From: Bradyrhizobium sp. 132
GTDB taxonomy: Bacteria > Pseudomonadota > Alphaproteobacteria > Rhizobiales > Xanthobacteraceae
Direction of reading: 5' to 3'
DNA length: 64,000 nucleotides
Assembly: GCF_023074185.1 (NCBI RefSeq)
Contig: NZ_JADPKY010000126.1
Location: 62,001-126,000, forward strand
The notes below the pieces were generated by a model. It worked only from the letters and a program-made list of their open reading frames with translations, ran no database searches and was not told the DNA's origin. Positions 42,978-52,537 of the stretch are shown in pieces. Numbering within the stretch: the stretch's first letter is position 1; every line of letters starts with the position of its first letter. A program made the position numbers and the translations under genes.

Positions 42978-44189
42978 GTGGCCTTGATGCCGGTTTCTGA
43001 CGCGCTTGCCGCGGTGCTGGCGGGTGCAGAGCCGCTGCCCGAAGAGATGGTTGCCATCGACGAAGCCTACCATCGCGTGCTCGCGCGCGACGCCGCGGCC
43101 CGGCGCACGCAGCCGCCACAGGCGATGTCGGCGATGGATGGCTACGCGGTGCGTGCGGCCGATGCCGCGACGATCGATTCGAAGCTCACCGTCATCGGCG
43201 AGGTCGCGGCAGGTCGGCCGTTCGCGGGAACAGTCGGCGCCGGCGAGGCCGTGCGGATCTTCACCGGCGGCGTCGTTCCCTACGGCGCCGACGCCGTCGT
43301 GATCCAGGAGGACACGGTCGCCGACGGCAAGCGCATCACGATCAAGGAAGCCGCGATCGCCGGACGGCACATCCGGCCCGCCGGTGTCGATTTCCGCGAC
43401 GGCGACGTGCTCCTGCGCAAGGGAAGCCGTCTCACCGAGCGCGACCTCGCGCTTGCGGCCGGGATGAATCACCCGCACCTCTCCGTTTGCCGACGTCCGA
43501 AGGTCGCGATCCTCGCCACCGGCGACGAGCTGGTGATGCCGGGCACCACGCCCGGTCACGGCCAGATCGTCTATTCCAACGGCTACGCCCTGCACGCTCT
43601 CGCTCGCAGCGAGGGCGCCGAGACCATCGACCTCGGTATTGCCACCGACACGCTGGAGGCCACCACCGTCGGCATTCGACGCGCCCGCGAGAGCGGAGCC
43701 GACATCCTGATCACGACCGGCGGCGCATCGGTCGGCGACCACGATCTGGTCCAGCAGGCGCTGAGGGACGAAGGCATAACGATGGCGTTCTGGAAGATCG
43801 CGATGCGGCCGGGCAAGCCGATGATGCACGGGCGGCTCGGCGCGATGGAGGTGATCGGCCTGCCGGGCAATCCCGTGTCGTCCTACGTCTGCGCTTTCCT
43901 GTTCTTGGTGCCGCTAATTCGCGCTCTCTCGGGCCGTTCAGTGATTCACCATCGCCGCGAGCGCGCCGTGCTCGGCCGCGACGTCGGCGCCAACGACCAG
44001 CGGGAGGACTATCTGCGCGCGCATCTGGAGGAGCGCGACGACGGCACGCGCGTTGCCCTTCCCGTCAACCATCAGGACTCTTCGCTGCTTGCGAATCTCG
44101 CTGCGGCACAGGTACTTCTCGTGCGCGCACCGTTCGCGCCGAAAGCCGAAGCAGGCACACCTTGCGAGGTGTTGCGGCTCCCCGTGTGA
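42978..44189 (+). CDS. moeA: Molybdopterin molybdotransferase
   Basis: Inserts molybdate into molybdopterin. The 403 residues comprise the MoeA N-terminal domains (PPQAMSAMDGYAVRAAD, RIFTGGVVPYGADAVVIQED, RPAGVDFRDGDVLL), the MogA-like central domain (VAILATGDELV, GQIVYSNGYAL, ILITTGGASVGDHD, GLPGNPVSSYVC) and the C-terminal beta domain. GTG start with AGGAG eight bases upstream. It precedes lexA, the conserved alphaproteobacterial order. Confidence 0.96.
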   Translation: MALMPVSDALAAVLAGAEPLPEEMVAIDEAYHRVLARDAAARRTQPPQAMSAMDGYAVRAADAATIDSKLTVIGEVAAGRPFAGTVGAGEAVRIFTGGVVPYGADAVVIQEDTVADGKRITIKEAAIAGRHIRPAGVDFRDGDVLLRKGSRLTERDLALAAGMNHPHLSVCRRPKVAILATGDELVMPGTTPGHGQIVYSNGYALHALARSEGAETIDLGIATDTLEATTVGIRRARESGADILITTGGASVGDHDLVQQALRDEGITMAFWKIAMRPGKPMMHGRLGAMEVIGLPGNPVSSYVCAFLFLVPLIRALSGRSVIHHRRERAVLGRDVGANDQREDYLRAHLEERDDGTRVALPVNHQDSSLLANLAAAQVLLVRAPFAPKAEAGTPCEVLRLPV

Positions 44190-44250
44190 GCGCCCCGACA
44201 ACGCATGTTCCGCGAACTTCGCTCTGTTCACGGTAAATTAAGCAGTTGCG

Positions 44251-44265
44251 GAACACATATCGAAC
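44251..44265. promoter_or_regulatory. LexA box (SOS operator) upstream of lexA
   Basis: GAAC-acatatc-GAAC, an exact match to the alphaproteobacterial GAAC-N7-GAAC direct-repeat operator, 100 bases before the lexA ATG. It indicates autoregulation and SOS induction. Confidence 0.88.
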
Positions 44266-44365
44266 ATATAGTGTCCGTTCATGATTTGTTTCGAGCGTGT
44301 AGCGGCTTATTCCTGAATTCAGCGTCTCGGAATCGAACGACATCAAACGGGAGACTTTGGTCGAG

Positions 44366-45067
44366 ATGTTAACGCGCAAACAATACGAGCTTCTGCGGTT
44401 CATCAATGAACGTCTGAAGGAAAGCGGCGTGCCGCCCTCCTTCGACGAGATGAAGGATGCGCTCGACCTGCGCTCGAAGTCGGGCATCCATCGCCTGATC
44501 ACGGCGCTCGAGGAGCGCGGCTTCATCCGACGCCTGCCCAATCGCGCCCGTGCGATCGAGGTCATCAAATTGCCCGAGCTCCAGGCCGCCGCCGGCAGCC
44601 GCCGCGGCTTCACGCCGAGCGTCATTGAGGGCAATCTCGGCAAGGTGCGTGCGAGCTCCAGCCTGCCCGCGGACGATGGTGAACGTCCGGTCGCGGTGCC
44701 GGTGATGGGCCGGATCGCGGCCGGCACACCGATCGAGGCGTTGCAGACCCGCAGCCACACTATCAGCGTACCGCCTGACATGCTTGGCTCGGGCGAGCAC
44801 TACGCGCTCGAAGTGCGCGGCGATTCCATGGTCGAGGCCGGCATCCTCGACGGCGACATGGCGCTGATCCAGCGCAACGAGAGCGCCGATACCGGCGACA
44901 TCGTGGTGGCGCTGATCGACGACGAGGAAGCAACCCTCAAGCGCTTCCGCCGCCGCGGCGCATCGATCGCGCTCGAGCCCGCCAACGGCGCCTATGAGGT
45001 GCGCATCCTGCCGCCGAACCGGGTGAAAATTCAGGGCAAGCTGATCGGGCTGTACCGAAAGTACTGA
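44366..45067 (+). CDS. lexA: LexA repressor
   Basis: SOS repressor that self-cleaves when RecA is activated. The 233 residues have the winged helix (MLTRKQYELLRFINERLKE, SKSGIHRLITALEERGFIRRL) and the S24 peptidase domain, with Ala-Gly cleavage site in GRIAAGTPIE, catalytic Ser in GDSMVEAGI and Lys in EATLKRF. The ATG at MLTRKQ is the usual start. A GAAC-N7-GAAC box precedes it. Confidence 0.97.
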   Translation: MLTRKQYELLRFINERLKESGVPPSFDEMKDALDLRSKSGIHRLITALEERGFIRRLPNRARAIEVIKLPELQAAAGSRRGFTPSVIEGNLGKVRASSSLPADDGERPVAVPVMGRIAAGTPIEALQTRSHTISVPPDMLGSGEHYALEVRGDSMVEAGILDGDMALIQRNESADTGDIVVALIDDEEATLKRFRRRGASIALEPANGAYEVRILPPNRVKIQGKLIGLYRKY

Positions 45068-45456
45068 GCCTGTACGGCAGTCACGCAATTCCAATTGGAG
45101 TGGACGGATTGCCCGCTCCGGCTGGATAGTCATCCTGGTTCTGCACAGATTATCCGGCCGCTTCTCCGGCGGTCCATCCTCGACACGCCGCGCCAAGCAT
45201 CCCAGAGGCTTCGCGGCGTTCCGGTTTGAGGAGACGTCATGCGCAAGGGCATCTCCGGCCGCTGACGTCCGCGACCGAAATGCCCAGGAGCAGGCTTTGT
45301 TCCTCGCCGATTCGGGAAAGATAAAGTGATCGCGGCGTGCGGAAACCAGCCGCAGATTTGCCCATAACCAAGCAGAGGCTTGTGTGTTTCCACTCTGATA
45401 GGGGCCTGCGCCTCGATAAGAGACGCCGGTTGCTATCCCAGCATGAGGAGCACCCG
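45068..45456. other. Gene-free stretch between lexA and a conserved hypothetical gene
   Basis: These 389 bases contain no frame with convincing coding features. An eight-codon frame (ATG at 45239) follows a good GAGGAGA site, but nothing supports it as a leader peptide. No tRNA, riboswitch or strong hairpin is seen. Confidence 0.4.
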
Positions 45457-45891
45457 ATGTGTGACTACAGCCTGCATGCCATCGCGTCGCGCCCCGCCGA
45501 AGTCGGCGAGACGGTCGTCACGACAACCTTCCGCGGCACCTCGACGCGTGGTTTTGCGTCCGCAGCCGATCCGACTGTGGCCGTCTGCCTGCTGCCGGGA
45601 ACGGAGCTCGCCTTCGCCGACAACATCCGCTACGACAATCGCTGGATCTGGACACGCACGATCAATTCCCGTGTCGGCAAGTTCGGCAAGATCGATCCGC
45701 ACATTCCCGACCGCCATCATGACGCGATCGAATTCCCCGACGGCAAATACGTGCTGGTGACCCAGCTTGTCGAAGGACAGCGCGCGACCGTGCTGCAACT
45801 GCCGGTGACGCTGCCGGCCGGCGAGCGCGAGCACAAGCCGCAGATCATGGCCAACAGGCAGCCAACCATCACGCGCCTGCCGATCGGCTGA
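45457..45891 (+). CDS. Conserved hypothetical protein (MCDYSLHA type)
   Basis: A 144-residue soluble protein, beta-rich, starting MCDYSLHAIASRPAEVGE. It has an AVCLLPGTELAF segment and a His-rich HIPDRHHDAIEFPDGKYV motif that could bind metal. From memory, similar small proteins of unknown function occur widely in rhizobia. The frame is open 40 codons further upstream, but a GAGGAG site precedes this ATG. The gene stands alone. Confidence 0.7.
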   Translation: MCDYSLHAIASRPAEVGETVVTTTFRGTSTRGFASAADPTVAVCLLPGTELAFADNIRYDNRWIWTRTINSRVGKFGKIDPHIPDRHHDAIEFPDGKYVLVTQLVEGQRATVLQLPVTLPAGEREHKPQIMANRQPTITRLPIG

Positions 45892-46029
45892 CACGGTCGC
45901 CCTCCGGCCACGGGATCGGAGGCCAGGATTGATTTGCAATCGCCGGCCGTGGCCGGCGAGGTGGTGTGGTTTGCGTCCAGCGAATCCGATCGGATGCACC
46001 AGCCGACTGCATCTCTCCGCACGATCCGA

Positions 46030-48308
46030 TTAATCGTCGGCTTGCAAATCGATTTCCGCCGGCGTTGCGTCCTTGCTGCGTGGCGGGATCGCTTTCGGCG
46101 CAAGACTGCCGTCGAAATCACCTTCGCCTGCGCCGGCCGGCAACCAGGGACGGCTCGTGCCTCTTTCCCTCACCGCCTGAACTGCAAAGCCGTCACCACG
46201 CTGCGTCAGCGCCAGCGCGCTCTGGCTCGCGAGCCGCCGTCGATCGACCACCATCGCGGCGCAATCGGGCGGCGCGGGACGTGCCGTCACCACCAGCGCG
46301 GCGCGGTTGCAATCGTCCGCCAGCGCGTCGATGCGCAGTGCCAGCGCGACCAGCCGCCCATCGCGAGCGGCGTCACGCAGCCGGATTCATCGCAAGACAC
46401 GCCGGCGGCCAGCGAGGCGCTGGCGGCATCGCGCGGATCGGCGTCGGCAGCCAACCACTCCTTGAGCAAAAAGCTATCCTTACTCGTCTTGATCAGGTGA
46501 AGATGTCCGTCCTTGCCCCGCACCGCGACGCTCTGGCCATCCCCGGCAATCAGGATGTCGGGCTGCCGCACCGACAGCCCCCAGAGGATCGCGACCAGCA
46601 GCACCAGTGCGCCGGACCAGCGCAGCGGCGTGCGCAACAGGCCCAGCACGATGATCCCCAGGCTCGCCGCGATCAGCGGCGCGATGCCGAAAGCCGGGAT
46701 GCGGCCGATCGCGCCCGGCAATGCCGCGACCCAGCGCGAGACCACGACCATCCAGTCGATGCCGATCCCCATCAGCCACCAGAACACGCTATCGAGCCCG
46801 AAGGGAGCCGCAAGCAGCCCGAGCAGCCCCGCCGGCATCACCAGCGCCGAGACTACCGGCATCGCACCGAGATTGGCGAGCACGCCGAACGGGGTGACGC
46901 GGTGGAAGTGGAAAGCGGCATAGGGCGTGGTCGCAAGTCCCGCGATCAGCGAAGCCATGAACAGCATCGCGATCTCGCGCCCGCCCCACATCGCAACGCG
47001 CGCGGTCGCCGAATGATCGGGCGATGCGAACAGGTTCGGCATGCCGATCTGCACCAGCGCCACCAGCCCGAGCGTCGCGGCGAACGACATCTGAAAACTC
47101 GGATGCACCAGCGCCTCCGGCGCGACTGCCAGCACGATCAGGGCGGCCACCGCCAGCGTGCGGAAGGTGATGGCGCGGCGATCGACCATCACCGCGATCA
47201 GCACCACTGCAGTCATGAAGAACGATCTTTGCGTTGCGACCTCCGCGCCCGACAGCAGCAGGTAGAACGCAGCAGCGACCAGTGCCGCGGCCGCCGACCA
47301 TTTCTTGATGGCGAAGCCGGCCGCCAGTCCCGGGATCAGAGCCAGCAGCGCGCGCACCGCAAAGAACACGACACCGGCAACGACTGCCATGTGGTAGCCG
47401 GAGATCGAGAGCACGTGACCGAGGCCGGAGATGAACATCGCGTCGTTGACGGGCGTGGTGATCGCATCGCGCCGGCCGGTGAGCAGCGCAGTCGCGATCG
47501 CGCGGTTGTCGCCGTCGAGCGTGGCGCGGATGCGCGCGTCGATCGCATCGCGCAGGCCTTGCATGAAGGCTGCGTAACGCAGCCGCAAGCCGCCAGTCTC
47601 AGGCGGCGCCGCCACCGTGATTTCGCCCATTGCAAAACCGGAGGCTCCGATGCCCTGGAAGAACATGTCACGCGAAAAATCGTAGCTGCCGGGCCGCACC
47701 GGCGCGAGCGGCGGCATCAGCCGCGCCTTCAACTGCACAAAGCTGCCGACCTCCGGCGCGGTGCCCTTGCGGACCGACAGGCGAACGCGCTCGAGCCTGA
47801 CGTCGCTGCGCTGCGCCTCCATCGCGGTAACGCGCAGCACGAAACGGTCGGTGCGCTCGCGGATGTCGCGAGCCTCGACGAAGCCCGACAACGACACCGA
47901 GTAGAGCGACTTTGCCAGCACCGGGTGGGCGATGCGCGCCGTCTTCCAGGTCGCGACGGTAAAGCCGGCCGCGACCGCCGCGATCATAATCGCCGGCGCG
48001 AACAGCCGGCTCCGCCGCAACAGAGCCGCGCCAAGCATGAGCGCGACGGCGGTCGTGGCAACGACCCACAGCACCGGCTCATGATCGGCGGAGAAATAAA
48101 GCGCGATGCCGCAGCCGAAAGCCACGGGCACCCACGGCAACAGCCGCCCGGCGCCAGCCTCGCCGCGTACCCATGCGCGCAGGATCTCGACCAGCGATGT
48201 CCAGAGGTCGAGACCCGCAGGCGCAAGGCCGCCCGCGGACGCAGCGCGGCCCGCGGGCCAAGTCCCCGCGATCCCCTGCGACCGTACCGGCCGGCCCGGC
48301 TCCGCCAT
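46030..48308 (-). pseudogene. comEC: ComEC/Rec2-type DNA-uptake channel, frameshifted near the C terminus
   Basis: ComEC carries single-stranded DNA across the inner membrane in transformation. The intact part (about 650 codons) has the N-terminal DUF4131-like region and the ComEC/Rec2 membrane domain (GDNRAIATALLTGRR, GLGHVLSISGYHMAVVAG, FYLLLSGAEVATQRSFFM, HPSFQMSFAATLGL). It ends in a degenerate metallo-hydrolase-like domain. Near 46362 one base appears missing: the first frame stops at 46287 after 24 unrelated residues, while the next frame continues as DGRLVALALRIDALADDCN to a stop at 46030. A real mutation or sequencing error is possible. The start codon is uncertain (ATG at 48308 or GTG at 48317). 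Confidence 0.85.
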
Positions 48309-48403
48309 TCCCTGCACCTGACGATACGCAACGAAGGCCGAAGCTACCGGAACGTGCAGGCGGGCGGATAGCGGTACGGATCAGGAACGAAAGGGCCGAG
48401 CCG

Positions 48404-48637
48404 CTACTTTTCCTCTTCCATCGTCACGGCGACATCCGCCTTGGCCGACAGCCGGACCTTGTTGCCCTCGACATCGGCGACGAGGCCCTTGTCGATGAAG
48501 TGATGATGGCCCTTGTGGCTGCCCTCGCCGCTGTCCTTTTTGGTCAGCTTGATGCGATTGCCTTCGACCTTGTCGACGGTGCCGACGTGGACGCCGTCGG
48601 CACCGATGACTTCCATATGCTCTGCGATGTTCTGCAT
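48404..48637 (-). CDS. DUF2171 domain protein
   Basis: A 77-residue PRC-barrel-like small protein. It has EHMEVIGADGVHVGTVDKVEGNRIKL, KGHHHFIDKGLV and VEGNKVRLSAKADVAV, the usual DUF2171 pattern. AAGGA precedes the ATG; an upstream in-frame start is less likely. Function unknown; relatives are often stress-associated. It is on the same strand as, and 87 bases downstream of, an NTF2-like gene. Confidence 0.88.
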   Translation of the reverse strand: MQNIAEHMEVIGADGVHVGTVDKVEGNRIKLTKKDSGEGSHKGHHHFIDKGLVADVEGNKVRLSAKADVAVTMEEEK

Positions 48638-48724
48638 GGTGGGTTCCTTGTTGGACCCACCCCAACGCGCGGGGCGCATGTTCGTTCTCTCACGAGAATG
48701 ACGAAGCCGTGTGCCCCCCGCTCG

Positions 48725-49111
48725 TCAGATCAGCGGCGCCTGCGAGGAGGCGTGGTGATTGACGATCTTCCAGTCGCCGTCCTCGCGAATGATGACCCAG
48801 CTCATCTTGACCGAGAAATCGGGACGTTCGCCGGCAAGGTCGAACGAGATGGTTGCGGCCATATTGATCAGGTCAGGACCTGCCTGCACCGACTTCACCT
48901 CGGAAAACACTGCGCTCGGCCTGCGCCAGCGCGGCAGACCGTTGAAATAATCGGCAACGCCGCCCCTGCCCCGGTAGAGCTTCGGGTTGGAGCCGAAGAA
49001 GAACGCGTTCTTCGCATAAAGCGATGACAGCGCCGCTGCATCGAGTGTGGCGAAGCCGGCGCGCCATTTCGCGATGATGGCGGACACGATGGCGTCGGCT
49101 TCGTTGCTCAT
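48725..49111 (-). CDS. NTF2-like (SnoaL/DUF4440) protein
   Basis: A 128-residue cystatin-like fold protein: helix ADAIVSAIIAKWRAGFATLDAAALSSLYAKNAFFFG, then GRGGVADYFNGLPRW and strands ending SWVIIREDGDWKIVNHHAS. The terminal HHAS segment is typical of the SgcJ/EcaC-like subgroup. No catalytic role is assigned. It starts 19 bases after the glnS stop and may be read with it. Confidence 0.85.
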   Translation of the reverse strand: MSNEADAIVSAIIAKWRAGFATLDAAALSSLYAKNAFFFGSNPKLYRGRGGVADYFNGLPRWRRPSAVFSEVKSVQAGPDLINMAATISFDLAGERPDFSVKMSWVIIREDGDWKIVNHHASSQAPLI

Positions 49112-49130
49112 TGTCGTCCCTCAACCCTCG

Positions 49131-50807
49131 TCATCCCTTGGCGACTTCCTTCGCGAACGTGTCGCGCAAACCGATGGTCCTGGAAAATACCGGCTTGCCG
49201 GGCGTCGAGTCCTTGTCGCGGATGAAATAGCCCTGGCGCTCGAACTGCATTGGCTCGGTGGAATTGCTCTCGGCAACCGATGCCTCGACTCGCGCATCAG
49301 CGAGGATCTCCAGCGACTGCGGATTGAGATCGGTAGCAAAATTCGAGGCGTCCGGGCTCGGGTTCGCAAAGAGCTGGTTGTAGATGCGGATTTCGGCCGG
49401 CTTCGACGCTGCCGCCGACAGCCAGTGCATGGTGGCCTTGACCTTGCGGCCGTCGGGCGCGTTGCCGCCCTTGGTCGCGGGATCGTAGGTGCAGCGCAGC
49501 TCCACCACCTCGCCATTATCGTTCTTGATCACGCCGGTGCACTTGACGAAATAGGCGTAGCGCAGCCGCACCTCGTTGCCCGGCGACAGGCGGAAGAACT
49601 TTTTCGGCGGGTTCTCCATGAAATCGTCCTGCTCGATATAGAGCTCGCGGCCGAACGTGATCTTGCGCGTGCCGGCGCTGGGATCATCGGGATGGTTGAT
49701 CGCCTCGAGCTCCTCGACCTGTCCTTCCGGGTAGTTCTCGATCACCACTTTCAGCGGCCGCAGCACCCCCATACGCCGCTGCGACGTGCGGTTCAGCTCC
49801 TCGCGGATGCAAAACTCGAGCATGCCGACGTCAACGACGCTGTTGGCTTTGGCCACTCCGATGCGCTTGACGAATTCACGAAGGGCCGCCGGGGGCACGC
49901 CGCGGCGGCGCATCCCCGCCATGGTCGGCATGCGCGGATCGTCCCAGCCCGCGACATGCCCCTCGCGGACGAGCTGGGTCAGCACGCGCTTGGACAGCAG
50001 CGTGTAGGTCAGGTTCAGGCGCGCGAACTCGTACTGGTGCGGCTTCGACGGCACCGGCAGCTTCTCGATGAACCAGTCGTAGAGCGGCCGGTGATCTTCG
50101 AACTCCAGCGTGCAGATCGAATGGGTGATGCCTTCAATGGCGTCCGACTGACCGTGGGCGTAGTCGTAGCTCGGATAGATGCTCCACTTGGTGCCGGTGC
50201 GCGGATGATGCGCATGCAGAATGCGGTACAGCACCGGATCGCGCAGGTTGATGTTGCCCGCACCCATGTCGATCTTGGCCCGCAGCACGCGCGCGCCGTT
50301 GGGGAATTCGCCCGCCTTCATGCGGCGGAACAAGTCGAGGTTTTCATCCACGCTGCGATCGCGGAAGGGCGAATTCTTGCCGGGCTCGGTCAGCGTGCCG
50401 CGCGCAACGCGAATTTCCTCCTGAGTCTGGTCGTCGACATAGGCCAGCCCGTCGCGGATCAGCTGCTCCGCCCATTCATAGAGGCGGTCGAAATAGTCCG
50501 AGGCGAAGAACAGGTTCTTGCCCCAGTCGAAGCCGAGCCAGCGCACGTCGGCCTGGATGGAATCGATGTATTCCTGCTCTTCCTTGACCGGATTGGTGTC
50601 GTCGAAGCGCAGATGGCAGCGGCCCGGAAACTCCTGGGCGATGCCAAAATTGAGCGCGATCGACTTGGCGTGGCCGATATGGAGATAACCGTTCGGCTCC
50701 GGCGGGAACCGGGTCACAATCTCCTTGTATTTGGCCTGATCGAGGTCGGCCTGGATGATGTCACGAATGAAATCGCGCCCAACCTCAGTCGCCACCGGTT
50801 CTGTCAT
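49131..50807 (-). CDS. glnS: Glutaminyl-tRNA synthetase
   Basis: Charges tRNA-Gln directly. The 558 residues show the HIGH motif as PEPNGYLHIGHAKSI, FDDTNPVKEEQEYI, the GlnRS-specific IYPSYDYAHGQSDAIEGITHS, the KMSKS-like LLSKRVL, and the C-terminal beta-barrel anticodon domain. GlnRS in alphaproteobacteria is thought to come from later transfer, many relatives using GatCAB instead. It is divergent from gltX with 144 bases between starts. Confidence 0.97.
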   Translation of the reverse strand: MTEPVATEVGRDFIRDIIQADLDQAKYKEIVTRFPPEPNGYLHIGHAKSIALNFGIAQEFPGRCHLRFDDTNPVKEEQEYIDSIQADVRWLGFDWGKNLFFASDYFDRLYEWAEQLIRDGLAYVDDQTQEEIRVARGTLTEPGKNSPFRDRSVDENLDLFRRMKAGEFPNGARVLRAKIDMGAGNINLRDPVLYRILHAHHPRTGTKWSIYPSYDYAHGQSDAIEGITHSICTLEFEDHRPLYDWFIEKLPVPSKPHQYEFARLNLTYTLLSKRVLTQLVREGHVAGWDDPRMPTMAGMRRRGVPPAALREFVKRIGVAKANSVVDVGMLEFCIREELNRTSQRRMGVLRPLKVVIENYPEGQVEELEAINHPDDPSAGTRKITFGRELYIEQDDFMENPPKKFFRLSPGNEVRLRYAYFVKCTGVIKNDNGEVVELRCTYDPATKGGNAPDGRKVKATMHWLSAAASKPAEIRIYNQLFANPSPDASNFATDLNPQSLEILADARVEASVAESNSTEPMQFERQGYFIRDKDSTPGKPVFSRTIGLRDTFAKEVAKG

Positions 50808-50951
50808 TACGAAAATCCTGTAGGGAAATCAGCGGCCCTTCTGCCAAATTCGGGACGCTGAGCCAAGGCCTTAAGCGGTCCGCTGCCGGGCTTTAGTTAT
50901 GCCCCGGTCCTGCTATATACCACCGCCTCCAATGCATAGGCCCCGCCAAGA

Positions 50952-52379
50952 ATGACCGATTCCGTCGTCACCCGCTTCGCTCCCTCGCCGACCGGTTTCC
51001 TCCATATCGGGGGTGCCCGCACGGCCCTGTTCAACTGGCTCTATGCGAAGAAGCACGGCGGCAAGATGCTGCTCCGGATCGAGGACACCGACCGGGAGCG
51101 CTCCACGGAGGCCGCGATCGGCGCCATCCTCGACGGCTTGAAATGGCTGGAGCTCGGCTGGGATGGCGACGTCATCTACCAGTTCAGCCGCGCCGCCCGC
51201 CACCGCGAGGTGGCCGAGCAGCTGCTCGCCGGCGGCAAGGCCTATCGCTGCTACGCCACCGCCGAGGAGCTCACCGCGATGCGCGAGAAGGCGCGCGCCG
51301 AAGGCCGCACCCGCCTCTATGACGGCCTGTGGCGCGACCGCGATCCGGCGACGGCTCCAAGCAACGTGAAGCCGACGATCCGGCTGCGCGCGCCGCAGAC
51401 CGGCGAGACCGTGATCGAGGACCAGGTCCAGGGCCGCGTGGTCTGGCAGAACGAGAACCTCGACGACCTCGTGCTTTTGCGCGGCGACGGCAACCCGACC
51501 TACATGCTCGCGGTGGTCGTGGACGACCATGACATGGGCGTCACCCATGTCATCCGCGGCGACGACCATCTGATCAACGCGGCCCGCCAGAAGCAGATCT
51601 ACGGTGCGATGGGCTGGACGCTGCCGAGCATGTCCCACATCCCGCTGATCCACGGCCCGGACGGCTCAAAACTGTCGAAGCGCCATGGCGCGCTTGGCGT
51701 CGATGCCTACCGCGCCATGGGATATCTCCCGGCCGCACTCCGCAACTACCTCGTGCGGCTCGGCTGGAGCCATGGTGACCAGGAGATTTTCTCGACCGAG
51801 GAGATGGTCGCCGCGTTCGACCTCGCCAGCGTCGGCCGCGCCGCGGCGCGCTTCGATTTCGCCAAGCTGGAAAACCTCAACGGGCATTACATCCGCAATG
51901 CCGACGATCAATCACTCGTGAAGATGTTCGAGGACGTGCTCGACCACGTCGTACCCAGCCGCGACGAGCTCAAGGCCAAGTTAAACGACACCACGCGCGC
52001 GCAGCTCTTGAAGGCCATGCCGGCCCTGAAGGAGCGCGCCAAGACGCTGATCGAGCTGATCGACAGCGCCTATTTCATCTTCGCCGACCGGCCGCTGGAG
52101 CTCGATCCGAAGGCGGCGGCGCTGCTGACGCCGGAAAACCGCAAGCTGATCGGCCAGCTTCATTCCGCGCTGGAGAAAGTCGAGACGTGGAGCGGCGCCG
52201 CCACGGAAGCCGCGCTGCGTGCTTTTGCCGAGGAAAATAGTCTCAAGCTCGGCGCGGTCGCCCAGCCGCTGCGGGCGGCGCTGACCGGACGAACGACGTC
52301 GCCTGGTATATTCGAGGTTTTGGACGTCCTGGGACGCCAGGAAAGCCTGGGCCGGCTCAAGGACCAAGCCAAGGACTAG
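50952..52379 (+). CDS. gltX: Glutamyl-tRNA synthetase
   Basis: Charges tRNA with glutamate. The 475 residues show the HIGH motif in APSPTGFLHIGGARTALFNW, LLRIEDTDRERS, and the KMSKS motif as KLSKRHGALGV, with an alpha-helical bacterial-type anticodon domain at the C terminus. It is 158 bases upstream of gltA. In relatives comEC lies directly divergent to gltX; here glnS, an NTF2-like gene and a DUF2171 gene lie between. Confidence 0.97.
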   Translation: MTDSVVTRFAPSPTGFLHIGGARTALFNWLYAKKHGGKMLLRIEDTDRERSTEAAIGAILDGLKWLELGWDGDVIYQFSRAARHREVAEQLLAGGKAYRCYATAEELTAMREKARAEGRTRLYDGLWRDRDPATAPSNVKPTIRLRAPQTGETVIEDQVQGRVVWQNENLDDLVLLRGDGNPTYMLAVVVDDHDMGVTHVIRGDDHLINAARQKQIYGAMGWTLPSMSHIPLIHGPDGSKLSKRHGALGVDAYRAMGYLPAALRNYLVRLGWSHGDQEIFSTEEMVAAFDLASVGRAAARFDFAKLENLNGHYIRNADDQSLVKMFEDVLDHVVPSRDELKAKLNDTTRAQLLKAMPALKERAKTLIELIDSAYFIFADRPLELDPKAAALLTPENRKLIGQLHSALEKVETWSGAATEAALRAFAEENSLKLGAVAQPLRAALTGRTTSPGIFEVLDVLGRQESLGRLKDQAKD

Positions 52380-52537
52380 TCTACGACGTAAGTCGACCAT
52401 GCGTGGCGCCATCTTGCAGCGCACACAGCAATAATATACCCATCTCACCCGTACCTTCTGGAACATCCGGCCTGCCCCAACATCTGCTTAGGGGCCTTCC
52501 GGGTCCGGCCCGTTTCACCATACATCGGGGACCTCTG

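Noticed and set aside
45239..45265. Eight-codon frame with a good ribosome site, possible leader peptide
   Set aside because: No regulatory codon run, no attenuator hairpin and no biosynthetic gene directly after it.
45966..48371. Plus-strand 801-codon frame opposite comEC
   Set aside because: Composition is Arg/Gln/His-rich shadow of the ComEC membrane protein; nothing suggests a product.
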